Below, piece by piece: positions 17,309-29,427 of a stretch of DNA of 64,000 bases (within the stretch, counting starts at the first letter, position 1; each line of letters opens with the position of its first letter). Under the pieces are notes generated by a model that saw only the letters and a list, made by a program, of their open reading frames with translations, did no database searches and was not told the origin of the DNA. The position numbers and the translations under genes are program-made. Source of the DNA: Opitutia bacterium (GTDB taxonomy: Bacteria; Verrucomicrobiota; Verrucomicrobiia; Opitutales; Opitutaceae); assembly GCA_947452315.1 (NCBI GenBank), contig CANGCX010000001.1, positions 46,766 through 110,765 on the forward strand. The letters are read 5' to 3'.

Positions 17309-19852
17309 ATGCGCCCTTCTGCTCTGCCCATCTACGAACTCGAACCTGTTGTCGTGAGCGCTCTGCGCGCCGGCGCTCGCTTGATCGTGCAGGCGCCCAC
17401 CGGTTCGGGTAAGTCCACGCAGATTCCGCAGATGCTGCTTCATCACGGCTTCCTTGAAGGCGGTGAAGTCGTCGTCTTGCAGCCGCGCCGCCTTGCCGCG
17501 CGTATGTTGGCCAAACGCGTCGCCGAAGAGGTTGGAACCGCCTTGGGCGACGTAGTAGGCTACCAGATTCGACTTGAGTCTAAGGTCTCCGCTAGGACCC
17601 GTGTACGGTTTGTCACCGAGGGTATTTTGCTCCGTCAAATGTCGTTTGATCCCAATCTGCGCGGGATCAATGCGCTCGTCTTTGATGAATTTCACGAACG
17701 CCATCTTTACGGTGACATCTCGCTCGCACGGGCGCTGCAGATACAGCGCACCACGCGGCCGGATCTCAAAATTATTGTGATGTCTGCGACACTTGATGCC
17801 GGTTTGCTGCGCGACTACCTCGCGCCGTGTGACGTGCTGGTGTCGCAAGGCCGGAGTTTTCCGGTAAAAATCGAGTATCTAGCAAAAAGTGTGAATTTTG
17901 AGAATGAGCCCGTATGGGACGTAGCTGCGCGAGAATGTGAACGTATCGCACGCCTAATCGATGGCGACATTCTCGTGTTCATGCCCGGGGCCTATGAGAT
18001 CAATCGTAGTCTCCAGGCGATACAAAATGGCCGCGAGTTGCGGGATTTTGTGAGTTTCCCACTCCATGGCGAATTACCGCCAGACCAACAAGATCGCGCT
18101 GTAGCGCGGACGTCAGCGCGCAAAATAATAGTCTCCACTAACGTTGCAGAAACTTCCCTCACCATCGACGGTGTAACCGCAGTGATCGATTGTGGCCTCG
18201 CGCGCATGGCCCGCTTTGATCCGCATCGAGGCATCAATACTCTGCTCATCGAAAAAATTTCTGCAGCGAGCGCAGATCAACGAGCCGGCCGAGCCGGCCG
18301 TACCGCGCCTGGCGTTTGCGTGAGGCTCTGGACAGAACGCGAGCATGGTACGCGCTCGCTCCAAGAGTTGCCTGAGGTGAAACGCCTCGATCTATCCGAG
18401 GTCGTCTTAACGCTCAAATCAAGTGGCATTGACGATGTGTTTGGCTTTCCCTGGCTGGAGAAGCCAGACGCGCGAGCACTAGAACGCGCGGAATTACTAC
18501 TCGCGGATTTAGGTGCGCTTTCCGGTCAACTTCGCTCGATCACCGAACTAGGCCGTAAGATGCTGCGCTTTCCTGTGCATCCACGTTACGCGCGTATGTT
18601 GCTCGCAGCCCAAGAGCGAGGATGCGTGCGCCCTGTTGCTCTCATGGCGGCACTCACGCAGGGACGTAATTTTTTGCTGCGTGGTTCCGCGAAAGATATC
18701 GAACAAGCGCGAGAAGACATACTCGGAGACGAACACGAGAGTGATTTCTTCCTGCTTATGCGTGCTTGGAGTTACGCGGATAAAAATAATTACAGCCTCG
18801 ATGCGTGTCGGCGGCTCGGTATCCATGCACAAGGCGCCCGTGCGGTTGGTCCACTTTACGAACAGTTTCTGGAAATCGCGCGAAAGGAAGGTCTCGACAC
18901 CACTGACTCGCGCCTCGATTCCGTCGCAGTGCGGAAGTGTGTGCTCGCTGGATTTTCCGATCAACTCGGCAAACGACTCGACGCTGGCACGCTGCGCGTT
19001 GAGCTCGTCCACGGGCGCCGTGGCGTGTTGGCTAGGGAAAGCGGGATTCAACAAGCCCGGTTACTCGTAGCGGCGGAAATAAGTGAAATCGGCCGCGGAG
19101 ATGGCGAGGTAAATACCTTGCTCACGCTCGCAACTGCCATCGAAGAACCCTGGTTAAAAGAAATTTTCCCAGACGATTACGGCGAAGCTCGTGGCGTCCT
19201 CTACGACGAACAAGCGAGGCGTGTGGTCGCGCGCAAAGAAAAACGCTTTCGGGATCTCGTGCTCGAGGCCAAGGGCAACTCCGACGATGTGCCGATGAAC
19301 GAGGCCGCCGCACTGCTAACCAAAGAAGTTCTAGCAGGACGGATCACAATTGATGCTTGGGATGATACCGTAGAACAGTGGATCGTGCGTGTGAATCGCT
19401 TGGCCGAGTGGTTCCCTGAGCTGGAGGTCAATTTACTAACTGATGCCGACCGCAGCACACTGATTGAGCAAATTTGTTTCGGTGAAACGAGTTCGCGTGG
19501 TGTGAAAGAAAAAGCCGTCATGCCTGTGTTGCGCGATTGGCTCACTGCTGAGCAGCTCGCGGTGCTCGACGATTATTTGCCGGAAAAACTCACGATGGGG
19601 AACGGTCGAAAAGCTAAGCTCAGCTACAATAAAGAAGGCCCGCCGATCATGAGTGCGCGCATTCAGGAACTGTATGGGGTTGAGGGCAAATTTACGATCG
19701 GTCACGGACGCGTGCCGGTGAAATTTGAGGTGCTCGCGCCCAATCATCGCGCCATTCAAGTAACGGACGACCTCACAAGTTTCTGGCGCGACATGTACCC
19801 GAAGGTTAAAGCCGAACTCTCGCGCCGCTACCCGCGGCACGAGTGGCGCTGA
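17309..19852 (+). CDS. hrpB: ATP-dependent helicase HrpB
   Basis: HrpB is a DEAH-box RNA/DNA helicase of superfamily 2 whose precise role is poorly defined. I use the ATG at 17309 (847 aa, MRPSALPIYELEPVV) because the 15 extra residues of the ORF-track start do not match the family. Motif I is QAPTGSGKSTQIP, motif II FDEFHER, motif III MSATLD, motif V STNVAETSLTIDGV and motif VI ADQRAGRAGRTAPG. The HA2 region and the HrpB-specific C-terminal domain follow (FKVNLLTD-like ELEVNLLTDADRS, YNKEGPPIMSARIQELYG). It is divergent from the esterase and converges on the GH2 gene with only 9 bases between stops. Confidence 0.96.
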   Translation: MRPSALPIYELEPVVVSALRAGARLIVQAPTGSGKSTQIPQMLLHHGFLEGGEVVVLQPRRLAARMLAKRVAEEVGTALGDVVGYQIRLESKVSARTRVRFVTEGILLRQMSFDPNLRGINALVFDEFHERHLYGDISLARALQIQRTTRPDLKIIVMSATLDAGLLRDYLAPCDVLVSQGRSFPVKIEYLAKSVNFENEPVWDVAARECERIARLIDGDILVFMPGAYEINRSLQAIQNGRELRDFVSFPLHGELPPDQQDRAVARTSARKIIVSTNVAETSLTIDGVTAVIDCGLARMARFDPHRGINTLLIEKISAASADQRAGRAGRTAPGVCVRLWTEREHGTRSLQELPEVKRLDLSEVVLTLKSSGIDDVFGFPWLEKPDARALERAELLLADLGALSGQLRSITELGRKMLRFPVHPRYARMLLAAQERGCVRPVALMAALTQGRNFLLRGSAKDIEQAREDILGDEHESDFFLLMRAWSYADKNNYSLDACRRLGIHAQGARAVGPLYEQFLEIARKEGLDTTDSRLDSVAVRKCVLAGFSDQLGKRLDAGTLRVELVHGRRGVLARESGIQQARLLVAAEISEIGRGDGEVNTLLTLATAIEEPWLKEIFPDDYGEARGVLYDEQARRVVARKEKRFRDLVLEAKGNSDDVPMNEAAALLTKEVLAGRITIDAWDDTVEQWIVRVNRLAEWFPELEVNLLTDADRSTLIEQICFGETSSRGVKEKAVMPVLRDWLTAEQLAVLDDYLPEKLTMGNGRKAKLSYNKEGPPIMSARIQELYGVEGKFTIGHGRVPVKFEVLAPNHRAIQVTDDLTSFWRDMYPKVKAELSRRYPRHEWR

Positions 19853-19861
19853 CAACAGAGG

Positions 19862-22800
19862 TTACTTCAAGGACCCGCCATTCACAAAGACGATATACAT
19901 GCCGGCTTCCTTAATGCGGGTGTCCTCAGTGTTAGCCCCAAGAGTGAAGCTGGCGTCTTTAATGGTTGTTTGGGCGAAAAGACTCAGTGATTGGCCTAAG
20001 ACGATGATCTTGGCGCCAGTGGGCTTGAACTGCTTTGTTAGCCAAGCGGGACGAGGCAGGCGATCGTCATGAGCAATGGTCACAGTACTACCGGAGTTAA
20101 CGGCTATTTCCATCAAATCCACGGCGCTGTAAGTTGAGTCTCGGTCGTCTGCTTGCACCCAATCTGAGCCAAGGAGTTCGGCCGGTAGCGCAGGGAACGG
20201 CGTCTCGGCGTTAACGTAAGCATTTTTGCCCGGACGTGCGTCAACCTCTACGTGCACAATGGCAGCGTTTGGTGCGGTGTAGTTCAACGTTTTGATGAAT
20301 TTGCCGAGCATGATCGGGCCGCTGGCCTTCACGGTTGCTGTCGCGGTCGGAGAGATCGAGCGGGTGGGCGCTTGATTGGGAAGATTCACGTGACCAGCGA
20401 TGGGGGCGGCTCCGGTAAAGGCGTTAGCGGTGATTTCCACGCTAGCGGATGAAAGGCCAGTGCTCGCGGCGGTGAGGATGAGTTTGCCCGGATTGCGACT
20501 AGCACGCACAGCGACGCGGTTAATGCCGGCTTCCAGGTCGAGAAAAAGGTTGTTCGTTGAATCTAGTTTTCCGCTGTTGTAGCCGCCACGCCAAGTTCCT
20601 GGACCACTAAAGGTGAAATCGACCCGAGGCTGCACGGTGGGGCATCGCTGGCCTTGAGCATCTACGGCTTCAATGTCTATCAAGGCGATGTCAGAGCCAT
20701 CGGCGCGCAGGCCACCTGGAGCGGTAATAACCGTGAGGCGAAGAGCAACCGGGGTGCCGGCGGTACGTTTCGAGTCGTTGGCAACTACTACTCCGTTGTT
20801 TTTTGCCACGGCCTTGAGTTCTCCGGGGACATACGTAACTTCGGAAAACGTGAAGAGGTAACGGTCCGAACGTTTGCCTAAACCGAGAGATTGTCCGTTG
20901 AGATACAGTTCTACCTCGGAAGCATTAGAAGCGACGTAAATGACTTTTTTGGTGCCTGCTGGGTACGTCCAATGGCCGATGATTTTAACTTGGGGTTCTT
21001 CTGTCCACATAGCAGTCATAACATCGAAAGCAGGCTTGGGTAGACGCACAGCGTCGACTTCACCACTATTGCGAGCGACCTCGACCGCGACGCGGCCACC
21101 ACTGGTGCTGTCGGAGAAGATCCAATTGCCGCCACCAGCGTGATTGTCAGCGCCGAGTTTTTTCACGTAGTGGCTGACTTCGTTGACGGCGAATTGTTCA
21201 GAGTTGAGCTGGTATGTTTGTCCTTTGGCTTCAGGGTATCCAAAGTTGGGCGGCGAAAAATTATCCCACACGCGTCGCGGGGATTCTTCGCGATTATATT
21301 CCCCTTCGACGACGGGCAGACGTGCGATTTCACGACCACCTTCCGTACCTACACCCACATCCATAAATTCCGCGGTGATGGCATCAGCGCGTCTATGGGT
21401 GTAGGCGCGACCTCCGTGCGGATCATATTTATCCATGTAGCCTCGGAGCTCTTTGGCGTGGGCACGCGTGATCTTCTGGTTGCCGCCTTCCCAAAGCAGA
21501 ATCGAAGGATTGTTGCGGAAATAAATAATGGCGTCACGGAACACGCTGGCGCGGAGCTGCCAAGCACCACCAATAGTGTCGTGTTCACCATCTGCGCCGG
21601 GTTGAAGCGCGACGATACCAAGACGGTCACCAGCGGAAATTTGCGCTGGCCCTGCGGCAGCGTGGCCCCAACGCACGAAGTTGCCACCACCGGCACGCAT
21701 GAGCTCTAGAGTATAAAAATGCAGCCAATCTGGAAGCGCAGCACCAAGCCCGGCCCATTCGTTAGTGGGTTTCTGACCCCATCCGTGTAGTTTCAAGTGC
21801 TGGCCATTAATATAAAACCCGGAAGCTGCTTCCCAGCGGACGTGCCGTATACCGAGCGGGATTTCACAGGTGTCGATCGTTTCACCCGCTATGCGGAGCG
21901 ATGATACCACGCGGTAAACGTGCGGATATGCGGGTTCCCAAAGTTTAGGATTTGCTAATTTAGCGGAAAATTTAAATTCAACGGATGCTCCGGCCGCGAC
22001 GGACTTTTTTTCCGATAATTTCATGACAGAGTGTCCGGTTGAGTCGAAAATTTCCGCGTGGAGTTCTGCCTCCGCGGCAGTGGTGCGCTCGTTGCGCGCT
22101 GGAACCTCTAGACCGATGAGCGCAGATTTTTCATTGATCTCAGTGGCGTAGGCGTAGGGTCCAGCCGTCTCCAAGAAACTGTAGAGCGGAAGGCAAATGT
22201 GTAGCGGGTCGGTGACGTAGAGTCGAACATTGCGGTAAAGACCACCGTGCGCGGGATGCCAGTGCGGGTTATTCCACGGAATTTGATCGGCGTTGAGATC
22301 GGCTAGATTTTCGGGGATGGATTCGTTGAACTGCTCGGAAAGCTTCGCGAGATTAGGGTGGGTCTTCTCATTAGTCGCGGCCTGCGCGGAAATCGAAGGA
22401 TCTAGCGGGTCTTTCATGAAACGGTTATCACACATAACGGCGAGTACGTTGGGCTGTCCGGCGGGCCGAAGGTGCGCAGTGAGATCAAAGCCAAAGGGAG
22501 TGAAGCCGGATTTACTCACGCCCAAAAGTTGGCCATTGAGGTATACCTCAGCGATTTGGCGGGCTGCCTCGAACTCGATAAAAACTTTTTTACCCATACT
22601 TGAGGCAGGTAGGGTGAATGTTTTTCGGTACCAAGTGCGTCCGCTCCATTGGATCTGTTCGCCGCGGTGGCCGGGGGTAGACCAATTGTCGAAAGTGTCG
22701 GTATCGTTGTATGTGTGAGGGGCTGAAACCATGGCCCAAGCGGAGTCGTCATAGGTTACGGCGGACGCACCGGCTGGGTCAGCTTTCAGGAATCGCCAAT

Positions 22801-22909
22801 CAGGATTAAAATTTAATGTTATGCGTTCGGCGGCGCTAAGAGCGGATAATAGCAGGCCGAATGTTACAGCGAGACAGAGGGATAGCCGGTGAGCGGATGG
22901 GTAACGCAT
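19862..22909 (-). CDS. Exported glycoside hydrolase family 2 protein with unusual acid/base motif
   Basis: This 1015-residue secreted protein (signal MRYPSAHRLSLCLAVTFGLLLSALSAAE) has GH2 architecture: a jelly-roll sugar-binding domain (about 30-220, with SAPHTYNDTDTFDNW), an immunoglobulin-like domain (about 230-350), a TIM barrel (about 355-600) and further beta domains, including a DUF4982-like part with EVELYLNGQSLG near 670 and an invasin-like region. GH2 enzymes cleave beta-galactosides, mannosides, glucuronides and relatives. At the usual GNE acid/base site the protein reads NPSILLWEGGNQKI, with Gln478 where Glu is expected. A nucleophile candidate is VVEGEYNRE (Glu535 or Glu537). Either Glu474 takes over, or the enzyme belongs to a subgroup with different chemistry. 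Substrate is unknown. Confidence 0.87.
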   Translation of the reverse strand: MRYPSAHRLSLCLAVTFGLLLSALSAAERITLNFNPDWRFLKADPAGASAVTYDDSAWAMVSAPHTYNDTDTFDNWSTPGHRGEQIQWSGRTWYRKTFTLPASSMGKKVFIEFEAARQIAEVYLNGQLLGVSKSGFTPFGFDLTAHLRPAGQPNVLAVMCDNRFMKDPLDPSISAQAATNEKTHPNLAKLSEQFNESIPENLADLNADQIPWNNPHWHPAHGGLYRNVRLYVTDPLHICLPLYSFLETAGPYAYATEINEKSALIGLEVPARNERTTAAEAELHAEIFDSTGHSVMKLSEKKSVAAGASVEFKFSAKLANPKLWEPAYPHVYRVVSSLRIAGETIDTCEIPLGIRHVRWEAASGFYINGQHLKLHGWGQKPTNEWAGLGAALPDWLHFYTLELMRAGGGNFVRWGHAAAGPAQISAGDRLGIVALQPGADGEHDTIGGAWQLRASVFRDAIIYFRNNPSILLWEGGNQKITRAHAKELRGYMDKYDPHGGRAYTHRRADAITAEFMDVGVGTEGGREIARLPVVEGEYNREESPRRVWDNFSPPNFGYPEAKGQTYQLNSEQFAVNEVSHYVKKLGADNHAGGGNWIFSDSTSGGRVAVEVARNSGEVDAVRLPKPAFDVMTAMWTEEPQVKIIGHWTYPAGTKKVIYVASNASEVELYLNGQSLGLGKRSDRYLFTFSEVTYVPGELKAVAKNNGVVVANDSKRTAGTPVALRLTVITAPGGLRADGSDIALIDIEAVDAQGQRCPTVQPRVDFTFSGPGTWRGGYNSGKLDSTNNLFLDLEAGINRVAVRASRNPGKLILTAASTGLSSASVEITANAFTGAAPIAGHVNLPNQAPTRSISPTATATVKASGPIMLGKFIKTLNYTAPNAAIVHVEVDARPGKNAYVNAETPFPALPAELLGSDWVQADDRDSTYSAVDLMEIAVNSGSTVTIAHDDRLPRPAWLTKQFKPTGAKIIVLGQSLSLFAQTTIKDASFTLGANTEDTRIKEAGMYIVFVNGGSLK

Positions 22910-22965
22910 GGGAATTATGGTGCCCAGAGCCGCGTCAACGGCTAGGCGAAAACACGATCAATTGC

Positions 22966-23712
22966 TTAAATTGTTAACAGTGGTGTCGCTGAAGCTGAAG
23001 GCTTCTGCACTTCAACGGGCGTCGGAATATAGCGACGGCGGATTGGCGTCAGAACGCGCTCGGCGGGGGTGCGGTAGGCGCGACGACGATAGCCCGCGAG
23101 AGCAGGGTCTGATGCGCAGCGAATCTGGTAGGCCTGCATTCGAGCGAAAAGGTCATGCAGCTGAGCCGGAAGGGGATATGCGTCTAGACCAGATTTTTCT
23201 AGAGCCAATAGCAACTCATGCGTAGTTTCTAGTGTAGAAAGACAGCCGGCCTGGGGTTGTTGTTTGATGATGAAACGGCTTGGGGCGGTCGGTGTGAACA
23301 TCACACGTGGTAGCCGTTGAAGGCTTGGGCTCAATCGGAGCATTTTACGAGCACCGCTCCACGTCCCATCGAGTAAAAAAAGTACTAAGCGTCGCCCGCT
23401 GAGATCCGTCTCGGTAAGGGCTCCAGTGGTTAGATTGCGCGCGGTGGGTCCGGGATAAACCAAGACTGGGAAGTTGGTCGGATCTGCGATGAGCGCTTGG
23501 ACGAGTTCATGGGTGTCGAAAGTTAAACCCATATGGATCTCGCTGGTTGTAAGACAAAGATGCGTCAGACGCCCCGTCCCAGCTTTCTCATGTTTGAATT
23601 CTTTAGGGTGCATGAGATAGACGAATTTCGTCCGCGTCGGCATGGGCGTAATCGAGCTGCACCAGCAGAGAGACTGCGGCCAAAAACAACGGTAACATGT
23701 GATGCGACTCAT
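22966..23712 (-). CDS. DTW-domain tRNA-uridine aminocarboxypropyltransferase (TapT-like)
   Basis: DTW-domain proteins transfer the 3-amino-3-carboxypropyl group of S-adenosylmethionine to uridine (acp3U) in tRNA. The 248-residue protein has the cysteine-rich start CYRCFWPQSLCWC (zinc-binding-like, residues 6-18), the region MHPKEFKHEKAGTGRL, and the name-giving motif as LLDGTWSGARKM (Asp115-Trp118). FTPTAPSRFIIKQQPQAGCLSTLE matches the substrate-binding end of the family. It is transcribed away from trmO, another tRNA modification gene, across a 152-base shared upstream region, so the two may be linked functionally. Position of modification (U20 or U47) cannot be told from sequence. Confidence 0.88.
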   Translation of the reverse strand: MSRITCYRCFWPQSLCWCSSITPMPTRTKFVYLMHPKEFKHEKAGTGRLTHLCLTTSEIHMGLTFDTHELVQALIADPTNFPVLVYPGPTARNLTTGALTETDLSGRRLVLFLLDGTWSGARKMLRLSPSLQRLPRVMFTPTAPSRFIIKQQPQAGCLSTLETTHELLLALEKSGLDAYPLPAQLHDLFARMQAYQIRCASDPALAGYRRRAYRTPAERVLTPIRRRYIPTPVEVQKPSASATPLLTI

Positions 23713-23864
23713 GCTGAGTTTGAGATTGGGGCTGTACCGGCTGCGGGGTCAATGCGCGCCGCGTGATCTCAAGTAAGGGGGGAGTGCACGTAACCAAAGC
23801 CTAGCGCAGCGTCTTCGCAGTGCGACATTGCGATCCAGCTATTAGGCTCACTAGATTTTGATCG

Positions 23865-24605
23865 ATGCCAGCTGATTTTCAATCTTCGCGTGAACCGCAA
23901 CCTTTGCGGCCGGTCGCCCTGCTTCGCACGCCTTTCATAGAGAAATTCGGCGTACCGCGGCAAAGCGGGCTAGTGCCGGAGGCGGAGGGGCTCGTGGTGT
24001 TTACACCGGAGTTTGCCCGGGAAGAATTCGTCCGTGGGCTGGAGGCGTTCTCTCATATTTGGCTCATCACGCAGTTTCATCATAACGAATCCTGGACGGG
24101 ATCAGCTACCGTGCGTCCGCCGCGGCTTGGGGGTAACGAGCGCGTGGGAGTTTTCGCCTCGCGCTCTCCGAATCGGCCCAACGGCCTAGGTCTGAGCTTG
24201 GTTCGCTTGATCGCTGTGGAGAAGACGCCAACTTTAATGCTGCGCGTCTCAGGTATTGATGCGGTAGACGGGACACCCGTTTTCGACATCAAACCGTATT
24301 TACCCTGGTGCGAGGCGCCCTTCGAAGCGCGCGCTGATTGGGCGCAAGCGGCGCCGACGGCTCGCGCGGCGGAAAATGTACTCATACCTCCCGAGCTATC
24401 GCTTCACGTGCTAAGCACGACGCCGGAAAACGGTACGGCAACCTTGGCGCTAGTGAGGCATCTTTTACAGCACAACCATCAACCCGCCTATCAACACGAC
24501 GCCTCGCGTCTTTACGGCATGAGCGTGGCGGGTTGGAACGTGCGCTGGCGGTTGCTTGAGGGCGATCGCGTTGAGGTATGCGCGCTGGAGCGCTTGGGCG
24601 CGTAG
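23865..24605 (+). CDS. trmO: tRNA (t6A37) N6-methyltransferase TrmO
   Basis: TrmO methylates N6-threonylcarbamoyl-adenosine at position 37 of some tRNAs using S-adenosylmethionine, with a beta-barrel fold unlike other methyltransferases. The protein of 246 residues contains [38 protein letters not shown] and [22 protein letters not shown], the core of the TsaA/TrmO domain. [20 protein letters not shown] completes the binding site. A helical C-terminal region follows, as in longer homologues. The helicase gene starts about 50 bases downstream on the same strand, so the two are probably one transcript. Confidence 0.93.
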   Translation: MPADFQSSREPQPLRPVALLRTPFIEKFGVPRQSGLVPEAEGLVVFTPEFAREEFVRGLEAFSHIWLITQFHHNESWTGSATVRPPRLGGNERVGVFASRSPNRPNGLGLSLVRLIAVEKTPTLMLRVSGIDAVDGTPVFDIKPYLPWCEAPFEARADWAQAAPTARAAENVLIPPELSLHVLSTTPENGTATLALVRHLLQHNHQPAYQHDASRLYGMSVAGWNVRWRLLEGDRVEVCALERLGA

Positions 24606-24654
24606 TGAGTGCGCAAGGCTTGTCTTATACGCATGTAATCGGCGTTGTGCGGGT

Positions 24655-27219
<2,565 letters not shown>

Positions 27220-27297
27220 GTCATTCGTGGATTAAGTTGGCTGGAGCAATTTCGAATTCGCTTGGGGCGAAAGGATGTAGGCGTTCATTCTTCTAGG

Positions 27298-28476
27298 ATG
27301 GAAGCGCCGCTACCATTTATTGTTCATGTCGATGCTGATGCATTTTTCGTCGGATGTGAACAGGCACGGCGACCAGAATTACGCGGAAAAAAATGCGCAG
27401 TAGGCGGAACCGAACGTGGGATTATTTCCTCAGCTAGCTACGAAGCGCGAGCGTGTGGAGTGTATACACCCATGCCGACGAGCCAGGCGATGCGCGTGTG
27501 TCCGGATCTGATCATGATCCCGCATACAAGCGGTCTCTACGGCCAAGTTTCCGAGGCTATGTTTGATCTGTGCGAATCGATCACGCCTTGGGTGCAAAGG
27601 AACTCGATTGATGAAGGTTATCTCGACTTGGCTGTTTGTGGGCTCAAAAACACGGCCGAGGTAGAGGTCTTGGTGCGAAAGTTGCAGCAAAGAATTTGGG
27701 ATCAATTAAGGATCACTGTCTCCATGGGCATCGCAGCAAACAAGCTGGTCGCACAGATCGCCAGCAAGCTGAAGAAGCCTCAGGGATTTGTCGTCGTGCC
27801 GGTCGGCTCCGAGCGAGAATTTTTAGCGCCCCTAAGCATCGGGAAATTACCGGGGATCGGAGCAAAGACTGAGGCCACTTTAGCTGAGTTTGGAATAAAA
27901 CTTATCGGCGATGTATGTGTGCGCAGTGAGCGTGAATTAAAGCAGGCGTTTGGCAGTGATTGGGCCGCGGTAATTGCAATGGCACGAGGCGAAGACGATC
28001 GTCCCGTAGAAACAACCACGCCAGATGCGAAGAGTTATTCACAACAAGAGACATTTGCTGAGGATGTCGGTGATTTCTCTGTTATTGAGCGCGTAGCGAA
28101 ACGAATGATTGATGAATTATTGCCAAAAGTGCGGGCAGATAGAAAACGCGTTAAGACTATCACAGTTAGGGTGCGCTATGGTGATTTTACGCAGACCTCA
28201 CAGGGCAAAAGTTTAGCGGAGGCTAGTGATCTGGAGGCGCCTTTTTACCCTCTGTTGGGTTCGTTGCTGCGCGAGTCATGGAACCAATGTCGAAAATTGC
28301 GTTTGGTGAGCGTACGTTTTTCCGGCGTTGAAGAGAATGGGGCTCAATTGGAGATGTTTGCACAGGCTGATGAAAAACGCCGAAAGCTGGCTGCTGTTTT
28401 GGATCGATTAAATTCAGTCGGGACTTCGGCGGGTGTGTCCCGAGGTCATCAATTGAGTCGCGCAAAGCGGGATTAA
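27298..28476 (+). CDS. dinB: DNA polymerase IV (Y-family translesion polymerase)
   Basis: DinB copies past damaged bases with low fidelity as part of damage tolerance. I use the ATG at 27298 (392 aa, MEAPLPFIVHVDADAFF) over the upstream TTG, because family proteins begin just before the first catalytic motif. Catalytic acids are in HVDADAFFVGCEQ and NSIDEGYLDLAV. The fingers motif is SSASYEARACGVYTPMP. The helix-hairpin-helix motif is IGKLPGIGAKTEATLAEFGI and the little-finger domain follows. No LexA box was recognised upstream. It does not sit beside imuA or dnaE2, so it is not a mutasome ImuB. A C-terminal clamp-binding motif was not clear. Confidence 0.92.
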   Translation: MEAPLPFIVHVDADAFFVGCEQARRPELRGKKCAVGGTERGIISSASYEARACGVYTPMPTSQAMRVCPDLIMIPHTSGLYGQVSEAMFDLCESITPWVQRNSIDEGYLDLAVCGLKNTAEVEVLVRKLQQRIWDQLRITVSMGIAANKLVAQIASKLKKPQGFVVVPVGSEREFLAPLSIGKLPGIGAKTEATLAEFGIKLIGDVCVRSERELKQAFGSDWAAVIAMARGEDDRPVETTTPDAKSYSQQETFAEDVGDFSVIERVAKRMIDELLPKVRADRKRVKTITVRVRYGDFTQTSQGKSLAEASDLEAPFYPLLGSLLRESWNQCRKLRLVSVRFSGVEENGAQLEMFAQADEKRRKLAAVLDRLNSVGTSAGVSRGHQLSRAKRD

Positions 28477-28566
28477 TCGGGGGGAGGGGCGACAATTATC
28501 ATGTTTTTCGCTTATGAATTCATGAAATGAATTGGTCTGAGGCCTTTCAGTGTATTTGTTGCGGTG

Positions 28567-29364
28567 ATGGCGAACGATGACATAGTAAAACGGATCGAGG
28601 CGGCGAAACTCGCGGTGAAATCACAGACGGCTTTGTTGCACGCCGAATTCGGTCGGGCGGAAAGTCGCTGGAAAAGCGACGGCACACGAGTCACAGCGAT
28701 CGATGTCGCGATTTCAGAAAATATTTTCCGCGAGTTGGCTGCGCAATTCCCAGATGATCAATTCTTCAGTGAAGAACTAGCGGAGTCTGAAGCAGCAATT
28801 CCAGTGCGCGCGACATATTCATGGGTGCTAGATCCGATTGATGGGACTAATAATTTCGCGCTAGGCATTCCGTATTGCGCGATTTCATTGGCATTGTGCG
28901 AACGAGGTGAGCCGATCTACGGGGTAGTGTACGATTTGAGTCGACGGGTTTTGATGCATGGAGGCCCGGGATTTGGGATGCACGATGGGGAGCGCGTCGT
29001 ATCAGTCCTTAACTTGGCGCCGCATCGCGAGAGTATCGTAGGGTTTCATCGACCATTCGATCCAGCATGGTTACCGGCAACCCAGTCGGTACTCACACAA
29101 TTTAAGATTCGTGGGCTGGGGAGTGCTACCTTGCATCTAGCTTATGTAGCGGCGGGTTTGTTTGATGGCTGCGTGGATTTTAATGTGAAGATTTGGGATT
29201 TGGCCGCAGCAATTCCGCTGGTTCGCGCGGCGGGCGGCGAAGTCACTTTTATCAATGGAGCACAATTGCCGATGCAGTCGTTTGATCTAAAAATGGGTCG
29301 GATTGTTTACATCGCCGGAGGGCCTATCGTGGCGGCTCGGTTAAGGGAGTTGGTTCAGGGCTAA
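28567..29364 (+). CDS. Inositol monophosphatase family phosphatase
   Basis: This belongs to the Mg2+-dependent inositol-phosphatase fold, whose members hydrolyse inositol-1-phosphate, histidinol phosphate, PAP or sugar phosphates. The 265-residue protein carries the metal-site motifs: FFSEELAES (first Glu), WVLDPIDGTNNFALGIPYC (Asp-Pro-Ile-Asp-Gly-Thr) and KIWDLAAAIPLVRAAGGEVTF (C-terminal Trp-Asp). GTG at 28564 and ATG at 28567 are adjacent in frame; ATG is taken. It stands alone between dinB and a bidirectional terminator. Substrate is not predictable: there is no histidine or inositol operon around it. Confidence 0.9.
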   Translation: MANDDIVKRIEAAKLAVKSQTALLHAEFGRAESRWKSDGTRVTAIDVAISENIFRELAAQFPDDQFFSEELAESEAAIPVRATYSWVLDPIDGTNNFALGIPYCAISLALCERGEPIYGVVYDLSRRVLMHGGPGFGMHDGERVVSVLNLAPHRESIVGFHRPFDPAWLPATQSVLTQFKIRGLGSATLHLAYVAAGLFDGCVDFNVKIWDLAAAIPLVRAAGGEVTFINGAQLPMQSFDLKMGRIVYIAGGPIVAARLRELVQG

Positions 29365-29365
29365 C

Positions 29366-29394
29366 AAAAAAGCCGGCTTTGCAGCCGGCTTTTG
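29366..29394. terminator. Bidirectional terminator between convergent genes
   Basis: AGCCGGCT-TTGC-AGCCGGCT is a perfect 8-bp stem with a 4-base loop, flanked by AAAAAA on the left and TTTT on the right. It can end the phosphatase transcript on the plus strand and the nuclease transcript on the minus strand. Confidence 0.88.
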
Positions 29395-29427
29395 CGAATT
29401 ATAGGCTACGTAAGCCTTTCAGCTTAG

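Noticed and set aside
17186-17848. 220-aa minus-strand ORF
   Set aside because: It is antisense to the N-terminal helicase motifs of hrpB.
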